From assembly GCA_023397655.1 (NCBI GenBank), contig JAEWTW010000032.1, positions 62,001 to 126,000 of the forward strand: a stretch of 64,000 nucleotides of DNA, read 5' to 3'. Made by a program: the position numbers and the translations under genes. Below, one piece after another: positions 53,508 to 61,964 of the stretch. Position 1 is the first letter of the stretch, and each line of letters opens with the position of its first letter. The notes beneath the pieces are model-generated. The model was given only the letters and a program-made list of their open reading frames with translations, was not told the DNA's origin and did not search any database. The DNA comes from Bacillota bacterium (GTDB lineage: Bacteria; Bacillota; Clostridia; Christensenellales; SZUA-584).

Positions 53508-54551
53508 TCAGCCCTCCGGCAAATCCAATCTGGTCTGCTGCGTATTGTTGCCCGGGTTATACGCGCAGCCGATGTGCGCATAGGCCAGCGCCGTTGCCAC
53601 GCGCCCGCGCGGCGTTTTATTGATGAAGCCGAGCTGTATCAGGAACGGCTCGTATACGTCCTCTATCGTCACGCTCTCTTCGTTGGTGGCCGCGCACAGC
53701 GTGTCCAGCCCCACCGGGCCGCCGCCGAACTTATAGATGATGGCCTCTAGTATCGCCTTGTCCACGCCGTCGAGGCCGATCTCGTCCACCTCCAGCTGCT
53801 CAAGGCCATACCGCGCGATGTCCAGCGACACCTTGCCGCAGCCGTCCACCTCCGCGAAGTCGCGCACGCGGCGCAGCAGCCGGTTGGCCACGCGCGGCGT
53901 CCCCCTCGACCGAGAGGCGATCTCCAGCGACGCGTCGTCGTCGATACACACGTTCAGTATGCCCGCCGAGCGGCGGATGATAAGCGCCAGTTCCTCCGGC
54001 GTGTACATCTGCAGCCGGTGGATCACGCCGAAGCGGTCCCGCAGCGGCGAGGTCAGCTGCCCCGCGCGCGTGGTCGCCCCCACCAGCGTGAAATGCGGCA
54101 GACCGAGGCGCAGCGTCCTTGCGGACGGCCCCTTGCCGATGATGATGTCCAGCGCGTAGTCCTCCATCGCCGGATATAAGACCTCTTCCACGCTGCTGTT
54201 CAAGCGGTGTATCTCGTCAATAAACAGCACGTCACCTTTATTAAGGTTGGTCAGTATCGCCGCCAGGTCTCCCGGCCGCTCAATGGCAGGCCCCGAAGTT
54301 ATTCGGATGTTCACGCCCATTTCGGACGCAATGATATATGACAGCGTTGTCTTGCCGAGTCCCGGTGGTCCGTACAGCAGCACATGATCCAGCGACTCAC
54401 CGCGGCTCTTGGCCGCCGCCATGAAAACCTTAAGATTTTCCTTGGCCTTGCTCTGGCCCACATAGTCGTCCAGCGATTTTGGGCGCAGCGAAAGTTCAGA
54501 AGCGGCATCCGCTTCGTTCACATTCGAGGATACGATCCTGTCTTCGTCCAT
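53508..54551 (-). CDS. ruvB: Holliday junction branch-migration helicase RuvB
   Basis: AAA+ motor that drives branch migration with RuvA. The 347 residues include Walker A YGPPGLGKTTLSYI, Walker B VLFIDEIHRLNS, sensor VGATTRAGQLTSPLRDRFG and the C-terminal winged helix ending FINKTPRGRVAT. Begins RPKSLDDYVGQ, as usual. RBS AAGGAGG; 12 bases after ruvA. Confidence 0.97.
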   Translation of the reverse strand: MDEDRIVSSNVNEADAASELSLRPKSLDDYVGQSKAKENLKVFMAAAKSRGESLDHVLLYGPPGLGKTTLSYIIASEMGVNIRITSGPAIERPGDLAAILTNLNKGDVLFIDEIHRLNSSVEEVLYPAMEDYALDIIIGKGPSARTLRLGLPHFTLVGATTRAGQLTSPLRDRFGVIHRLQMYTPEELALIIRRSAGILNVCIDDDASLEIASRSRGTPRVANRLLRRVRDFAEVDGCGKVSLDIARYGLEQLEVDEIGLDGVDKAILEAIIYKFGGGPVGLDTLCAATNEESVTIEDVYEPFLIQLGFINKTPRGRVATALAYAHIGCAYNPGNNTQQTRLDLPEG

Positions 54552-54563
54552 GTTCGCACCTCC

Positions 54564-55157
54564 TTAAGCGCCCATGCGCCGCAGCGCCAGCAGTATGATG
54601 TCTTCTGTGGTGTCTCCCAGGTTCTTGACAGAGGATACCGCCTTGATGGCCTCCGCGCGGTTATAGCCCAGCGATACCAGCGCAGCGATGGCTTCCGTCT
54701 CCGCGCCTGCGCCACCCGGCAAAGGCTCTGCGATACCGCCATCATCGATGATCTCCTGCGTTCTGATCTTCTCCGCGAGGTCGATGATGATGCGCTGCGC
54801 CGTCTTCTTGCCCACGCCGGATATCTTGGAGAACGCCCGCTCATCCGAAGTGATGATTGCCGCCGCGAGGTCGCTCACCTTCATGGCCGACAGTATCGCC
54901 AGCGCCACCTTGGGACCGATACCCGATACGCCTGTCAGGCGCAGGAACATCTCCCGTTCCTCTGGCGTATAGAAGCCATACAAAGTATGCGCGTCCTCCC
55001 GGACCACCAGATGGCAATGCAGCTTGGCGGCTTGTCCCGCCCGGATATGCAGCAGCGACTGCGCTGACGTATATACACGGTAACCGATACCAGCCGCTTC
55101 GACCACAGCGTAGTCCTTATCGGTGGACGCAACCTCACCCTTGATATAATCGTACAT
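54564..55157 (-). CDS. ruvA: Holliday junction DNA-binding subunit RuvA
   Basis: Tetrameric junction-binding protein. The 197 residues comprise the OB domain (MYDYIKGEVASTDKDYAVVE), tandem helix-hairpin-helix motifs (LTGVSGIGPKVALAIL and KISGVGKKTAQRIIIDLAEK), and the flexible C-terminal domain III that contacts RuvB (ALVSLGYNRAEAIKAV). RBS GAGGGG, nine bases after ruvC. Confidence 0.96.
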   Translation of the reverse strand: MYDYIKGEVASTDKDYAVVEAAGIGYRVYTSAQSLLHIRAGQAAKLHCHLVVREDAHTLYGFYTPEEREMFLRLTGVSGIGPKVALAILSAMKVSDLAAAIITSDERAFSKISGVGKKTAQRIIIDLAEKIRTQEIIDDGGIAEPLPGGAGAETEAIAALVSLGYNRAEAIKAVSSVKNLGDTTEDIILLALRRMGA

Positions 55158-55166
55158 ATAACCCCT

Positions 55167-55661
55167 CTATCTGATACGGAAGTTTTCCGCAAAACGGCTG
55201 GAATGAGCGTGGCATATCGCGCAGGCCACGGCATCCGCCGCGTCGTCCGGGCGAATCACCTTGTTCAGCCCCAGCAGCAGCCGCACCATCTCCTGTATCT
55301 GCTTCTTGTCCGCGTGTCCGTAGCCCACCACCGCCTGCTTGATCTGCATCGGCGTGTATTCAAACAGCGCCGCGCCGGTACCGAAGGCCGCTGCCATCGC
55401 CGCACCGCGCGCCTGCGCCACACCGATCACCGTGGTCACGTTCTTTCCCGCAAACAACTCCTCAAACGCGATGCAGTCCGGATCGTGCTGGCGGATGAGC
55501 TTACCCACGCTCTCGTGGATGATGGCCAGTCGCCTTGGCAGCGGCATACCCGCCTCCGTCACGATGGTGCCGCAGTCCACCAGCGACGCCTTGCCATTAT
55601 CGTAACGGATTACGCCGTAACCCATCAGCGCAAGCCCCGGGTCTATGCCCAGTATGATCAT
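55167..55661 (-). CDS. ruvC: Crossover junction endodeoxyribonuclease RuvC
   Basis: Cuts Holliday junctions. The 164-residue RNase H-like protein retains the catalytic acids: Asp in IILGIDPGLALMGYG, Glu in IAFEELFAGKNVTT, and the C-terminal Asp pair in RPDDAADAVACAICH. The ATG at 55661 follows GAGG by six bases; a GTG four codons earlier overlaps that site. It heads the ruvC-ruvA-ruvB-queA-tgt-yajC operon. Confidence 0.95.
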   Translation of the reverse strand: MIILGIDPGLALMGYGVIRYDNGKASLVDCGTIVTEAGMPLPRRLAIIHESVGKLIRQHDPDCIAFEELFAGKNVTTVIGVAQARGAAMAAAFGTGAALFEYTPMQIKQAVVGYGHADKKQIQEMVRLLLGLNKVIRPDDAADAVACAICHAHSSRFAENFRIR

Positions 55662-55690
55662 TCTTAACCTCACTTTTTATCGCTGGTATA

Positions 55691-55719
55691 ACTATAAAGG
55701 CAAGCCGCAGCTATGTCAA
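55691..55719 (-). promoter_or_regulatory. ruvCAB-queA-tgt-yajC promoter
   Basis: TTGACA and TATAGT with a 17-base spacer on the minus strand, 30 bases before ruvC. Confidence 0.8.
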
Positions 55720-55876
55720 ACGATTTGCCGTCCACTGGCGGCAGCCTTAATGCTATTGTTTATTTCCTATAGCTCTTTTGTATTATATCATTTTATTATT
55801 CGGGAATCAGTACATATTTTCGCTTCTATGCTTTTATATTGTTATAGAGATTAAGTTAGCTAATTTCACATACTGA

Positions 55877-55885
55877 TGATATAAT
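55877..55885 (+). promoter_or_regulatory. Extended -10 promoter for the phosphohexomutase gene
   Basis: TGATATAAT, an extended -10 (TGnTATAAT), 45 bases before the ATG; the -35 region (TTAGCT) is weak. The rest of the 268-base gap 55662-55929 holds no gene. Confidence 0.5.
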
Positions 55886-55929
55886 ATTATAAAGTTTTGT
55901 GAATTACGAACATATCCGGAGGGTTTATC

Positions 55930-57408
55930 ATGGAAAATTTATTGTTTTTACAGAACGGCTCGGATATCCGGGGCGTAGCGACCGAGGGCATACCCGGCGA
56001 GGACGTCACACTGACGCATCAGCGGGTGGGTGTTATCGCCGCCGCGTTCGGACGGTGGCTAGCATCGAAAACAGGCAAGGATGACGTAACAGTTGCCATC
56101 GGGCGTGACAGCCGCATCACCGGTGAAGAGCTGACAAACTGCGTGGCGCAAGGGTTGGCGGATGCAGGTGCTAAGATATACGATTTTGGCTACTGTTCCA
56201 CTCCGGCCATGTTCATGAGCCTGTTGGATAAGAGCCTCGGCTGTGACGGCTCCATCATGATCACCGCGAGCCATCTGCCGTATAACCGTAACGGCATGAA
56301 GTTTTTCACGCGAGAGGGCGGCTTGGAAAAGGCAGACATTAAAGAGATATTGACAATGGCATCTCAGACGACGATGCTTCATGTGCCCCACAAAACGGTG
56401 ACTGCCGACTTCCTTTCAAAGTACTGCGAAAACTTGGTCAGCTTCATCAGAGAGCAGACCGGCGAGGCCACGCCGCTCAAAGGCTCCAAGATCATCGTGG
56501 ACGCGGGTAACGGCGTCGGCGGCTTCTTTGCGGGCAAGGTACTGGAACCATTGGGCGCGGATACCTCCGGCAGCCTTTATCTTGAACCGAACGGCATGTT
56601 CCCCAACCATATTCCCAATCCGGAGCTCAAGGACGTAATGAGTTCGTTCCGTCAGGCCGTGCTTAAAGAGCGCGCAGACCTCGGCGTCATATTCGATACC
56701 GACGTGGATCGCGCGGCAGTGGTGGACGGCAGCGGCGTGGAGATCAACCGCAACCGACTCATCGCGCTGATGTCGGCCATCGTGCTGGAGGACGAACCGG
56801 GTTCCGTTATCGTGACGGATTCCGTCACCTCCGCGGGTCTCCGCGAGTTCATTGAATCCAAAGGCGGCGTGCATCATCGCTTTAAGCGTGGTTACAAGAA
56901 CGTCATCAACGAATCCAAGCGACTGAACGCCGAAGGCCGTCCGTCGGCGCTCGCCATCGAAACGAGCGGCCACAGTGCGCTGCGCGAGAACCACTTCCTC
57001 GACGACGGTGCGTTCATGATCGTGCGTATACTCATCAAGTTCGCGGAGTTGCGCAAGCAGGGCAAAACATTGTCTGACGTGATTGCCGGATTACAGGAAG
57101 CCGCGGTTTCCGAAGAATCCCGCGCCAAGATCAACACCGAAGACTTCTCCGCATACGGCAAAGCCGTACTCGCGGATCTGGAACGCTTTGTGGTGGATAC
57201 GCCCGGGCTTTCTTTGGAAACGCCCAACTACGAAGGCGTACGCGTGCTGTTTGACGCTGCATCCGGCGACGGCTGGGCGCTGCTGCGCATGTCGTTGCAC
57301 GACCCCGTCATGCCGCTCAACATTGAGAGCAACGGTGAGGAAGGCTATCAGCAGATACTCTCAGTTATGAAGAGCTTCCTAAGCCAGTACGACAAGCTTT
57401 CTTTCTAA
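55930..57408 (+). CDS. Phosphomannomutase/phosphoglucomutase family protein
   Basis: An alpha-D-phosphohexomutase of 492 residues that moves phosphate between C1 and C6 of a hexose. Active-site serine loop MITASHLPYNRNGMKFF, metal loop VIFDTDVDRAAVVDG, sugar loop AIETSGHSALRENHF, and a C-terminal phosphate loop region. The N-terminus (LQNGSDIRGVATEG) is standard. The substrate (glucose, mannose or glucosamine type) cannot be told from sequence. RBS CCGGAGGG. Monocistronic between ext -10 promoter and terminator. Confidence 0.9.
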   Translation: MENLLFLQNGSDIRGVATEGIPGEDVTLTHQRVGVIAAAFGRWLASKTGKDDVTVAIGRDSRITGEELTNCVAQGLADAGAKIYDFGYCSTPAMFMSLLDKSLGCDGSIMITASHLPYNRNGMKFFTREGGLEKADIKEILTMASQTTMLHVPHKTVTADFLSKYCENLVSFIREQTGEATPLKGSKIIVDAGNGVGGFFAGKVLEPLGADTSGSLYLEPNGMFPNHIPNPELKDVMSSFRQAVLKERADLGVIFDTDVDRAAVVDGSGVEINRNRLIALMSAIVLEDEPGSVIVTDSVTSAGLREFIESKGGVHHRFKRGYKNVINESKRLNAEGRPSALAIETSGHSALRENHFLDDGAFMIVRILIKFAELRKQGKTLSDVIAGLQEAAVSEESRAKINTEDFSAYGKAVLADLERFVVDTPGLSLETPNYEGVRVLFDAASGDGWALLRMSLHDPVMPLNIESNGEEGYQQILSVMKSFLSQYDKLSF

Positions 57409-57425
57409 AACCAGACACAACGAGC

Positions 57426-57458
57426 AAAGGCGCCGGTTCAACAACTCCGGCGCCTTTT
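57426..57458 (+). terminator. Bidirectional terminator between phosphohexomutase and phosphoesterase genes
   Basis: AAAGGCGCCGG pairs with CCGGCGCCTTTT (11 bp, 10-base loop). Both convergent genes end close to it. Confidence 0.88.
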
Positions 57459-57474
57459 CATACAACACTAATAA

Positions 57475-58359
57475 TCAACTATTCCCCTCTATATCGATAA
57501 CAACCACCTCTGGCGGGTTGAATATACGTGGAATCAAGTCATTAAACGCCAGCCCTCGGCTGACAATCAGCGTTTGATTATCGAAGTCATAACGCCCGCC
57601 CGCATACTTGGGAAACCAGCCTTGATCCGGTGCGAACAATCCGTTGATGAGCAGCGGCACGCGTATCTGTCCGCCGTGCGTGTGGCCGGACAACACCAGA
57701 TCAAAACCGTACTGCTGGTAGAGATCAATCAGCTCCGGGCGGTGCGCCAGCAGTACGTTGAACACACTGCCATCAATATCGGAGAAGCGCTGTCGGAATA
57801 AATCCTCCTCACCGTCCATCTCCAGATAATCCGAATCCTCGGTGTAGTCGAACATATACGGATCATCCACGCCGCTGATGCACAGCCGCACGCCGTTTAC
57901 GATGATGTCCTCGCTCTCGTTGTCCAGCACCTTAACGCCGTAGCTTTCCATCATGCTCTTGATGTCGTCGTATCCGTCCGACCAGTACTCATGGTTGCCC
58001 GATACGTAATACATGGGTGCGATTTCGCAGATACCTTCCAGCAGCAGACGTGTCCCGTCGTCCGGCTCTTCGTCGTCGGCGATGTCCCCCACCAGCGCGA
58101 TGATATCCGGTTGCTGCTTAATTATCATGTCGATCAGCGGCTGCTGGTCCTTGCCGTATATATGGCTGTGCAAATCGGTGACAGCCACGATACGAACGCT
58201 CTTCTCTGCGGGTATCTTATCCGTTTCAATCTCGTAAACCCGAGGCGTGAGCCCGATATAGAACGCCCAGATACACAAGCCAGCCAGCACAGCAGCTATA
58301 ATAGTACGCCGCAACAGGCGGTGCTTTCGTATTCTTTTTTCAGTTTCTGTATTCTTCAA
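57475..58359 (-). CDS. Membrane-anchored metallophosphoesterase (YkuE/YaeI-like)
   Basis: The 294-residue protein has a basic N-terminus and one membrane helix (about 19-37), then a calcineurin-like phosphoesterase domain: VTDLHSHIYG, IIALVGDIADDEEPDD, YYVSGNHEYW, LLAHRPELIDL and VLSGHTHGGQIRVP, all metal-binding motifs in order. Relatives act on lipid phosphates such as UDP-diacylglucosamine or undecaprenyl compounds; the substrate here is not known. Start is TTG at 58359 with a weak ribosome binding site (AAAGG at long spacing). Confidence 0.88.
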   Translation of the reverse strand: MKNTETEKRIRKHRLLRRTIIAAVLAGLCIWAFYIGLTPRVYEIETDKIPAEKSVRIVAVTDLHSHIYGKDQQPLIDMIIKQQPDIIALVGDIADDEEPDDGTRLLLEGICEIAPMYYVSGNHEYWSDGYDDIKSMMESYGVKVLDNESEDIIVNGVRLCISGVDDPYMFDYTEDSDYLEMDGEEDLFRQRFSDIDGSVFNVLLAHRPELIDLYQQYGFDLVLSGHTHGGQIRVPLLINGLFAPDQGWFPKYAGGRYDFDNQTLIVSRGLAFNDLIPRIFNPPEVVVIDIEGNS

Positions 58360-58418
58360 TATGCCGCAAGCCTTTTCTCTTTTTCCTGCTGTTCTTGTAT
58401 ATTAAGCTGGAGTAGATA

Positions 58419-58427
58419 TTATACCAT
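58419..58427 (-). promoter_or_regulatory. Extended -10 promoter for the phosphoesterase gene
   Basis: TGGTATAAT on the minus strand (TGnTATAAT), with no strong -35. It lies between the rplT terminator and the TTG start. Confidence 0.5.
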
Positions 58428-58463
58428 GCTTTGGCAGTGCTCATCAGCCCATATTTACTGCAA

Positions 58464-58499
58464 CAAAAAAAGGCCCTCGCATCTTACTGCAAAGGCCTT
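58464..58499 (-). terminator. Terminator of infC-rpmI-rplT
   Basis: AAGGCC and GGCCTT form the base of an interrupted hairpin (inner GCA/TGC pairing), followed by T7 on the minus strand, 22 bases after rplT. Confidence 0.85.
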
Positions 58500-58521
58500 C
58501 TATTTGCTTGTTTGGGGCACG

Positions 58522-58881
58522 TTACGCGTTCAGGCGTTTCTTCGCCACATCGACCATTCCGGCAAATGCCTTCTTGTCGTTAACGGCCATATCAGCCAGA
58601 ATCTTTCTGTTGACAGCCACACCAGACTTCTTCAGGCCGTCCATCAAGCGGGAGTAGCTCATGCCATTATTTCTGGCTTCCGCGTTGATACGGGCAATCC
58701 ACAGGCTGCGGAAGTCACGCTTCTTCAGCTTGCGGCCGATATATGCGTAGCGCAGCGAGCGCATCACAGCCGGGTTAGCCGCTCTGAACTGCCGGGATTT
58801 CGCACCAAAATAACCTCTTGCGAGCTTTAATATCTTCTTATGTTTCTTGCGGGCATTGATAGCCCCTTTTACTCTTGCCAT
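58522..58881 (-). CDS. rplT: 50S ribosomal protein L20
   Basis: A 119-residue basic protein starting ARVKGAINARKKHKKILKLARGYFG, the standard L20 N-terminus, with SYSRLMDGLKKSGVAVNRK in the globular domain. L20 binds 23S rRNA early in assembly and, in Firmicutes, represses its own operon by binding the leader; a matching leader lies upstream of infC. Follows rpmI by 21 bases. Confidence 0.98.
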   Translation of the reverse strand: MARVKGAINARKKHKKILKLARGYFGAKSRQFRAANPAVMRSLRYAYIGRKLKKRDFRSLWIARINAEARNNGMSYSRLMDGLKKSGVAVNRKILADMAVNDKKAFAGMVDVAKKRLNA

Positions 58882-58902
58882 TGTCAGATCCTCCTGTCGG
58901 CT

Positions 58903-59100
58903 CTATTTATAAGGAATAAGCAGTTTGACGTTCTTCGCTTCCACATCGGCAATGAAGGTGCCCTTGCGCAGGTTCCTCTTACGCTTTGTGGATTTCTTGT
59001 TCAGTATGTGTCTCTTATAGGCTTTCGCCCGCTTGACCTTGCCGCTTTTCGTGAGCGAAAACCTTTTGGCAGCGCCCCTGTGCGTTTTGATTTTTGGCAT
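58903..59100 (-). CDS. rpmI: 50S ribosomal protein L35
   Basis: A 65-residue, strongly basic protein: PKIKTHRGAAKRFSLTKSGK at the start and the HILNKKSTKRKRNLRKG segment are typical of L35. Between infC and rplT in the usual infC-rpmI-rplT order, with a GGAGG site. Confidence 0.97.
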   Translation of the reverse strand: MPKIKTHRGAAKRFSLTKSGKVKRAKAYKRHILNKKSTKRKRNLRKGTFIADVEAKNVKLLIPYK

Positions 59101-59118
59101 TGCTTGTCGTCCTCCTTG

Positions 59119-59631
59119 TTAGTTCTTTGGTGCTAATATCATGAACATACTCCGGCCTTCAAGCTTGGCGCTCTTTTCCATCGTGGCATCTTCCTGCACC
59201 ATGCTGAAAAACAGATCCATCACTTGTCTTCCCTGATCGGTATGTGTCATCTGCCGTCCCCTAAAGCGCAGTGAAACCTTTACCTTGTCGCCTTCTTTTA
59301 AGAACTTGCTGACGTTCTTCGCCTTCACTTCAAGATCATGCTTGTCGATAGTGGCCGACAGGCGCATCTCTTTGAGAGTGATGACGCTTTGGTTCTTCTT
59401 GGCTTCCTTTTGCTTCTTGGCCTGTTCGAAACGGAATTTCCCGTAATCCATGATCTTGCATACGGGCGGCTGTGCGCCGGGCGAGATCTTTACAAGATCC
59501 AATCCCTTCTCTTCTGCAATATCCATCGCCTCACGTGCAGACATGATGCCGAGCTGAGAACCATCATCTCCTATCAAACGGATACTCTTGTCTCTGATCT
59601 GCTCGTTGATCTGTTGTTCGTTTGCGATAAT
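59119..59631 (-). CDS. infC: Translation initiation factor IF-3, starting at a non-canonical AUU codon
   Basis: IF-3 keeps ribosomal subunits apart and checks the start codon. About 170 residues: N-domain with INEQIRDKSIRLIG and GLDLVKISPGAQPPVCKIMDYGK, then C-domain with SLRFRGRQMTHTDQGRQV. No ATG, GTG or TTG is placed correctly: after GTGGAGG come five bases and then ATT (59631), with ATC next (59628). The nearest ATG lies upstream of the ribosome binding site. AUU starts in infC are known in E. coli and Geobacillus, where IF-3 limits its own synthesis by rejecting them. Confidence 0.92.
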   Translation of the reverse strand: MIANEQQINEQIRDKSIRLIGDDGSQLGIMSAREAMDIAEEKGLDLVKISPGAQPPVCKIMDYGKFRFEQAKKQKEAKKNQSVITLKEMRLSATIDKHDLEVKAKNVSKFLKEGDKVKVSLRFRGRQMTHTDQGRQVMDLFFSMVQEDATMEKSAKLEGRSMFMILAPKN

Positions 59632-59694
59632 AAACACCTCCACATTTCTCGCATACACAGCTCTTATTTTGGAAACGCCTGTGTTCAGGCAAAT

Positions 59695-59778
59695 AAAAAA
59701 CGGGCCAAATACCCGTTTGTCACCTCAGAAAGACGCTTACCGTGCCTGGCATGTTTAGCCGACAGGTGAGAAACGGGT
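59695..59778 (-). ncRNA. L20-type leader (autoregulatory attenuator) of infC-rpmI-rplT
   Basis: A terminator AACGGG/CCCGTT plus T run (59695-59717 on the minus strand) competes with a longer helix. ACCCGTTTCTCACCT (59764-59778) pairs with AGGTGACAAACGGGT (59711-59725) with one mismatch. When L20 is in excess it would favour the terminator, as in the Bacillus L20 leader family. Confidence 0.85.
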
Positions 59779-59800
59779 GTTTCCACTTTCAAGCAAATGC

Positions 59801-59829
59801 ATGATATCATATTAAGCTTTGTTTGTCAA
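59801..59829 (-). promoter_or_regulatory. infC-rpmI-rplT promoter
   Basis: TTGACA and TATCAT with a 17-base spacer on the minus strand. The TGA inside the -35 is the stop codon of the upstream flavoprotein gene. Confidence 0.8.
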
Positions 59830-61037
59830 CAGCTTGCTCCCGCTAAAAAGCCCGTGGAAAAAGCAATTTGAAGATTGTATCCGCCTGTCAGGGCGTCAAC
59901 GTCAATCATCTCTCCGGCAAAGTACAGTCCCGGGCAAATGCGGCTTTGCATCGTGGACGGATCAATCTGCTTTACAGATACACCGCCGCGCGTGATCACC
60001 GCTTCCTCGATAGGCCTCTTGGTCTTTATCTTAAGCCGCAGTCCCTTGAGCGTGGCGACCAGTTGTGCGCGTTGCTCCTTGGTTAGGCTGTTCACCTTAA
60101 GCTCCGGATCAATACCGCACACCTCACAGAAATACGGTATCAGACTGGAAGGCAGCAGACCGCCCAGCATGTTTGCGAAGTTCTTATTGGGCGCTTCGCT
60201 GATATCGCGTACCACGCGCTTGTCCAGTGTTTTTTCATCCAGCGCTGGTTTCAAATCAATTGACGCGTTGTATTCGCCTGCGTCCTTCACGTAGGCGCTG
60301 GCCGACAGCACCAGCGGCCCGGAAATTCCGGTGTGCGTGAACAGCATCTCACCCTGCTGTTGATACAGCCTGCGCTTGCCGCTGACGAGAGTTATTGCTA
60401 CGTTTTTGAGGGTCAACCCTGCCAGCTCTCGCACATCCTCTGTGGTGTCCAATCCAACCAGCGATGCCGACGTGGGCGATATGCTGTGCCCCGCATCCTT
60501 TGCGAACGCATAACCATCACCTGTGCAACCTGTAGTTGGATACGACAAACCGCCTGTCGCGAGAATCACACTGTCGAACCGCAGCTCGTTGCCGCCCACC
60601 CGCACCCCGGCAATATGATCGTCTTCCAGCAGCAGGCTCTGTACGGCAGTGTTCAGCTTTATCATAATACCCTTGCTCTCGACGGCGCGCGCCAGCGCTC
60701 TGGTGACATCGCTCGCCTTATCGGATTCAGGAAACACGCGCCCGCCGCGTTCCGTTTTGCTCACAAGACCATAGCGGCCCAGCAATTCGAGCAGCGCTTT
60801 GTTGTCTAGGGCATAAAAGGCACTGTATAAAAAGGCGCCGTTGGTGACGACGCTTTCAAAGAAATCTTCTATCGGCGCGGCGTTGGTGACATTGCAGCGC
60901 CCTTTTCCCGTCAGATACAGCTTCTTGCCCAGCTTGGCATTCTTCTCAAACAGCGTGACGCTGTGGCCCTTGACCGCCGCCGCGTACGCAGCCATCATGC
61001 CGGCAGGCCCGCCGCCCACCACGCAAACTTCACTCAT
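59826..61037 (-). CDS. BaiN/HI0933-family FAD-dependent oxidoreductase
   Basis: The 403-residue flavoprotein opens with the Rossmann FAD motif VCVVGGGPAGMMAAYAA and KLGKKLYLTGKGRCNVTN, the HI0933/YhiN signature. VILATGGLSYPTTGCTGDGY follows, and the C-terminal PGLYFAGEMIDVDALTGGYNLQ closes the FAD site. BaiN in Clostridium scindens acts in bile acid 7-dehydroxylation, but most members are of unknown role. It overlaps rpiR by four bases. Confidence 0.9.
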   Translation of the reverse strand: MSEVCVVGGGPAGMMAAYAAAVKGHSVTLFEKNAKLGKKLYLTGKGRCNVTNAAPIEDFFESVVTNGAFLYSAFYALDNKALLELLGRYGLVSKTERGGRVFPESDKASDVTRALARAVESKGIMIKLNTAVQSLLLEDDHIAGVRVGGNELRFDSVILATGGLSYPTTGCTGDGYAFAKDAGHSISPTSASLVGLDTTEDVRELAGLTLKNVAITLVSGKRRLYQQQGEMLFTHTGISGPLVLSASAYVKDAGEYNASIDLKPALDEKTLDKRVVRDISEAPNKNFANMLGGLLPSSLIPYFCEVCGIDPELKVNSLTKEQRAQLVATLKGLRLKIKTKRPIEEAVITRGGVSVKQIDPSTMQSRICPGLYFAGEMIDVDALTGGYNLQIAFSTGFLAGASC

Positions 61038-61903
61038 TTATGCTCTTCCTTGCCCGTATAAACATCGTGCTTGCGCCACAGATCTTCCAGCATCTCAAAG
61101 TTCTGACGCAGCCCGTCCTTCTTTCGCATGCCCACCAGCAGCACCAGCGTGTTGATAACGCTCAAGGGGACCACCAGCGAATCGACGAACAGGTTCATGT
61201 CCGAATTGACAAACAGGCTGTCGTCCGCCATGGCGGCCAGCGGCGACATCTCATTGTCTGTGATCGCAATCACCTTCGCACCGTTTTGCTTGGCGAAATT
61301 CGCGCCGTCCACCGTACGCGACGAATAACGCGGGAAGCTGATAGAGATGACCAAGTCTCCCTTGGTGGCGTGCATCAGCTGTCCGAATATATCCCCGCCA
61401 ATGCTGGAAGTTACCAGACTGGTGTTGCTGACGATGTAATTCAGATAATACCAGAAGAACTGCGCCAGCGGTGCGCTGGAACGCAGTCCCATAATGTACA
61501 CATGGTTTGCGGACAGTATGCTGTCTGCCACCTTCTGCACCATCGCGTAGTTCAGCACCTCACGGATATGCCGCAGGCTGGTGATGTCGTTTCTGAGCGA
61601 CCACTTGACCAGCTCTTCTTCAGTCATGTCGCTGCCGAGCCCCATACGCTGCACGTTGGTCAGCCGCGTACGGATGAGCTCCTGCAGCTTCTTCTGCAGC
61701 TCCGGATAGCCGTCGAAACCGAGTGCACATGCGAAGCGCACGACGGTGGATTCGCTGACGCCCACCGTATCGCCCAGCTTGGAAGCTGTGATGAAAGCAG
61801 CGGTATCGTAATGGTCAATGATATAGGAAGCAATGGCGCGATGACCTTTGCTCATCGTGTTCTGACGCTCTCTGATGACCTTGATGATATCGTTTCCTTG
61901 CAT
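61034..61903 (-). CDS. MurR/RpiR family transcriptional regulator
   Basis: The 289-residue regulator has an N-terminal HTH_6 domain (about 1-77; ASKLGDTVGVSESTVVRFA is the recognition region) and a C-terminal SIS sugar-phosphate-binding domain (VYIMGLRSSAPLAQFFWYYL, GDLVISISFPRYSSRT). Such proteins control sugar-phosphate or cell-wall sugar genes. No sugar operon lies beside it; the coupled gene is the flavoprotein. Confidence 0.92.
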   Translation of the reverse strand: MQGNDIIKVIRERQNTMSKGHRAIASYIIDHYDTAAFITASKLGDTVGVSESTVVRFACALGFDGYPELQKKLQELIRTRLTNVQRMGLGSDMTEEELVKWSLRNDITSLRHIREVLNYAMVQKVADSILSANHVYIMGLRSSAPLAQFFWYYLNYIVSNTSLVTSSIGGDIFGQLMHATKGDLVISISFPRYSSRTVDGANFAKQNGAKVIAITDNEMSPLAAMADDSLFVNSDMNLFVDSLVVPLSVINTLVLLVGMRKKDGLRQNFEMLEDLWRKHDVYTGKEEHK

Positions 61904-61935
61904 TTTTTATCCCCCAATATGCAATAACACGATTT

Positions 61936-61964
61936 ATTCTATCATCAAATACCTATAAATGCAA
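61936..61964 (-). promoter_or_regulatory. rpiR promoter
   Basis: TTGCAT and TAGAAT with a 17-base spacer on the minus strand; the -35 overlaps the end of surE. Confidence 0.65.
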
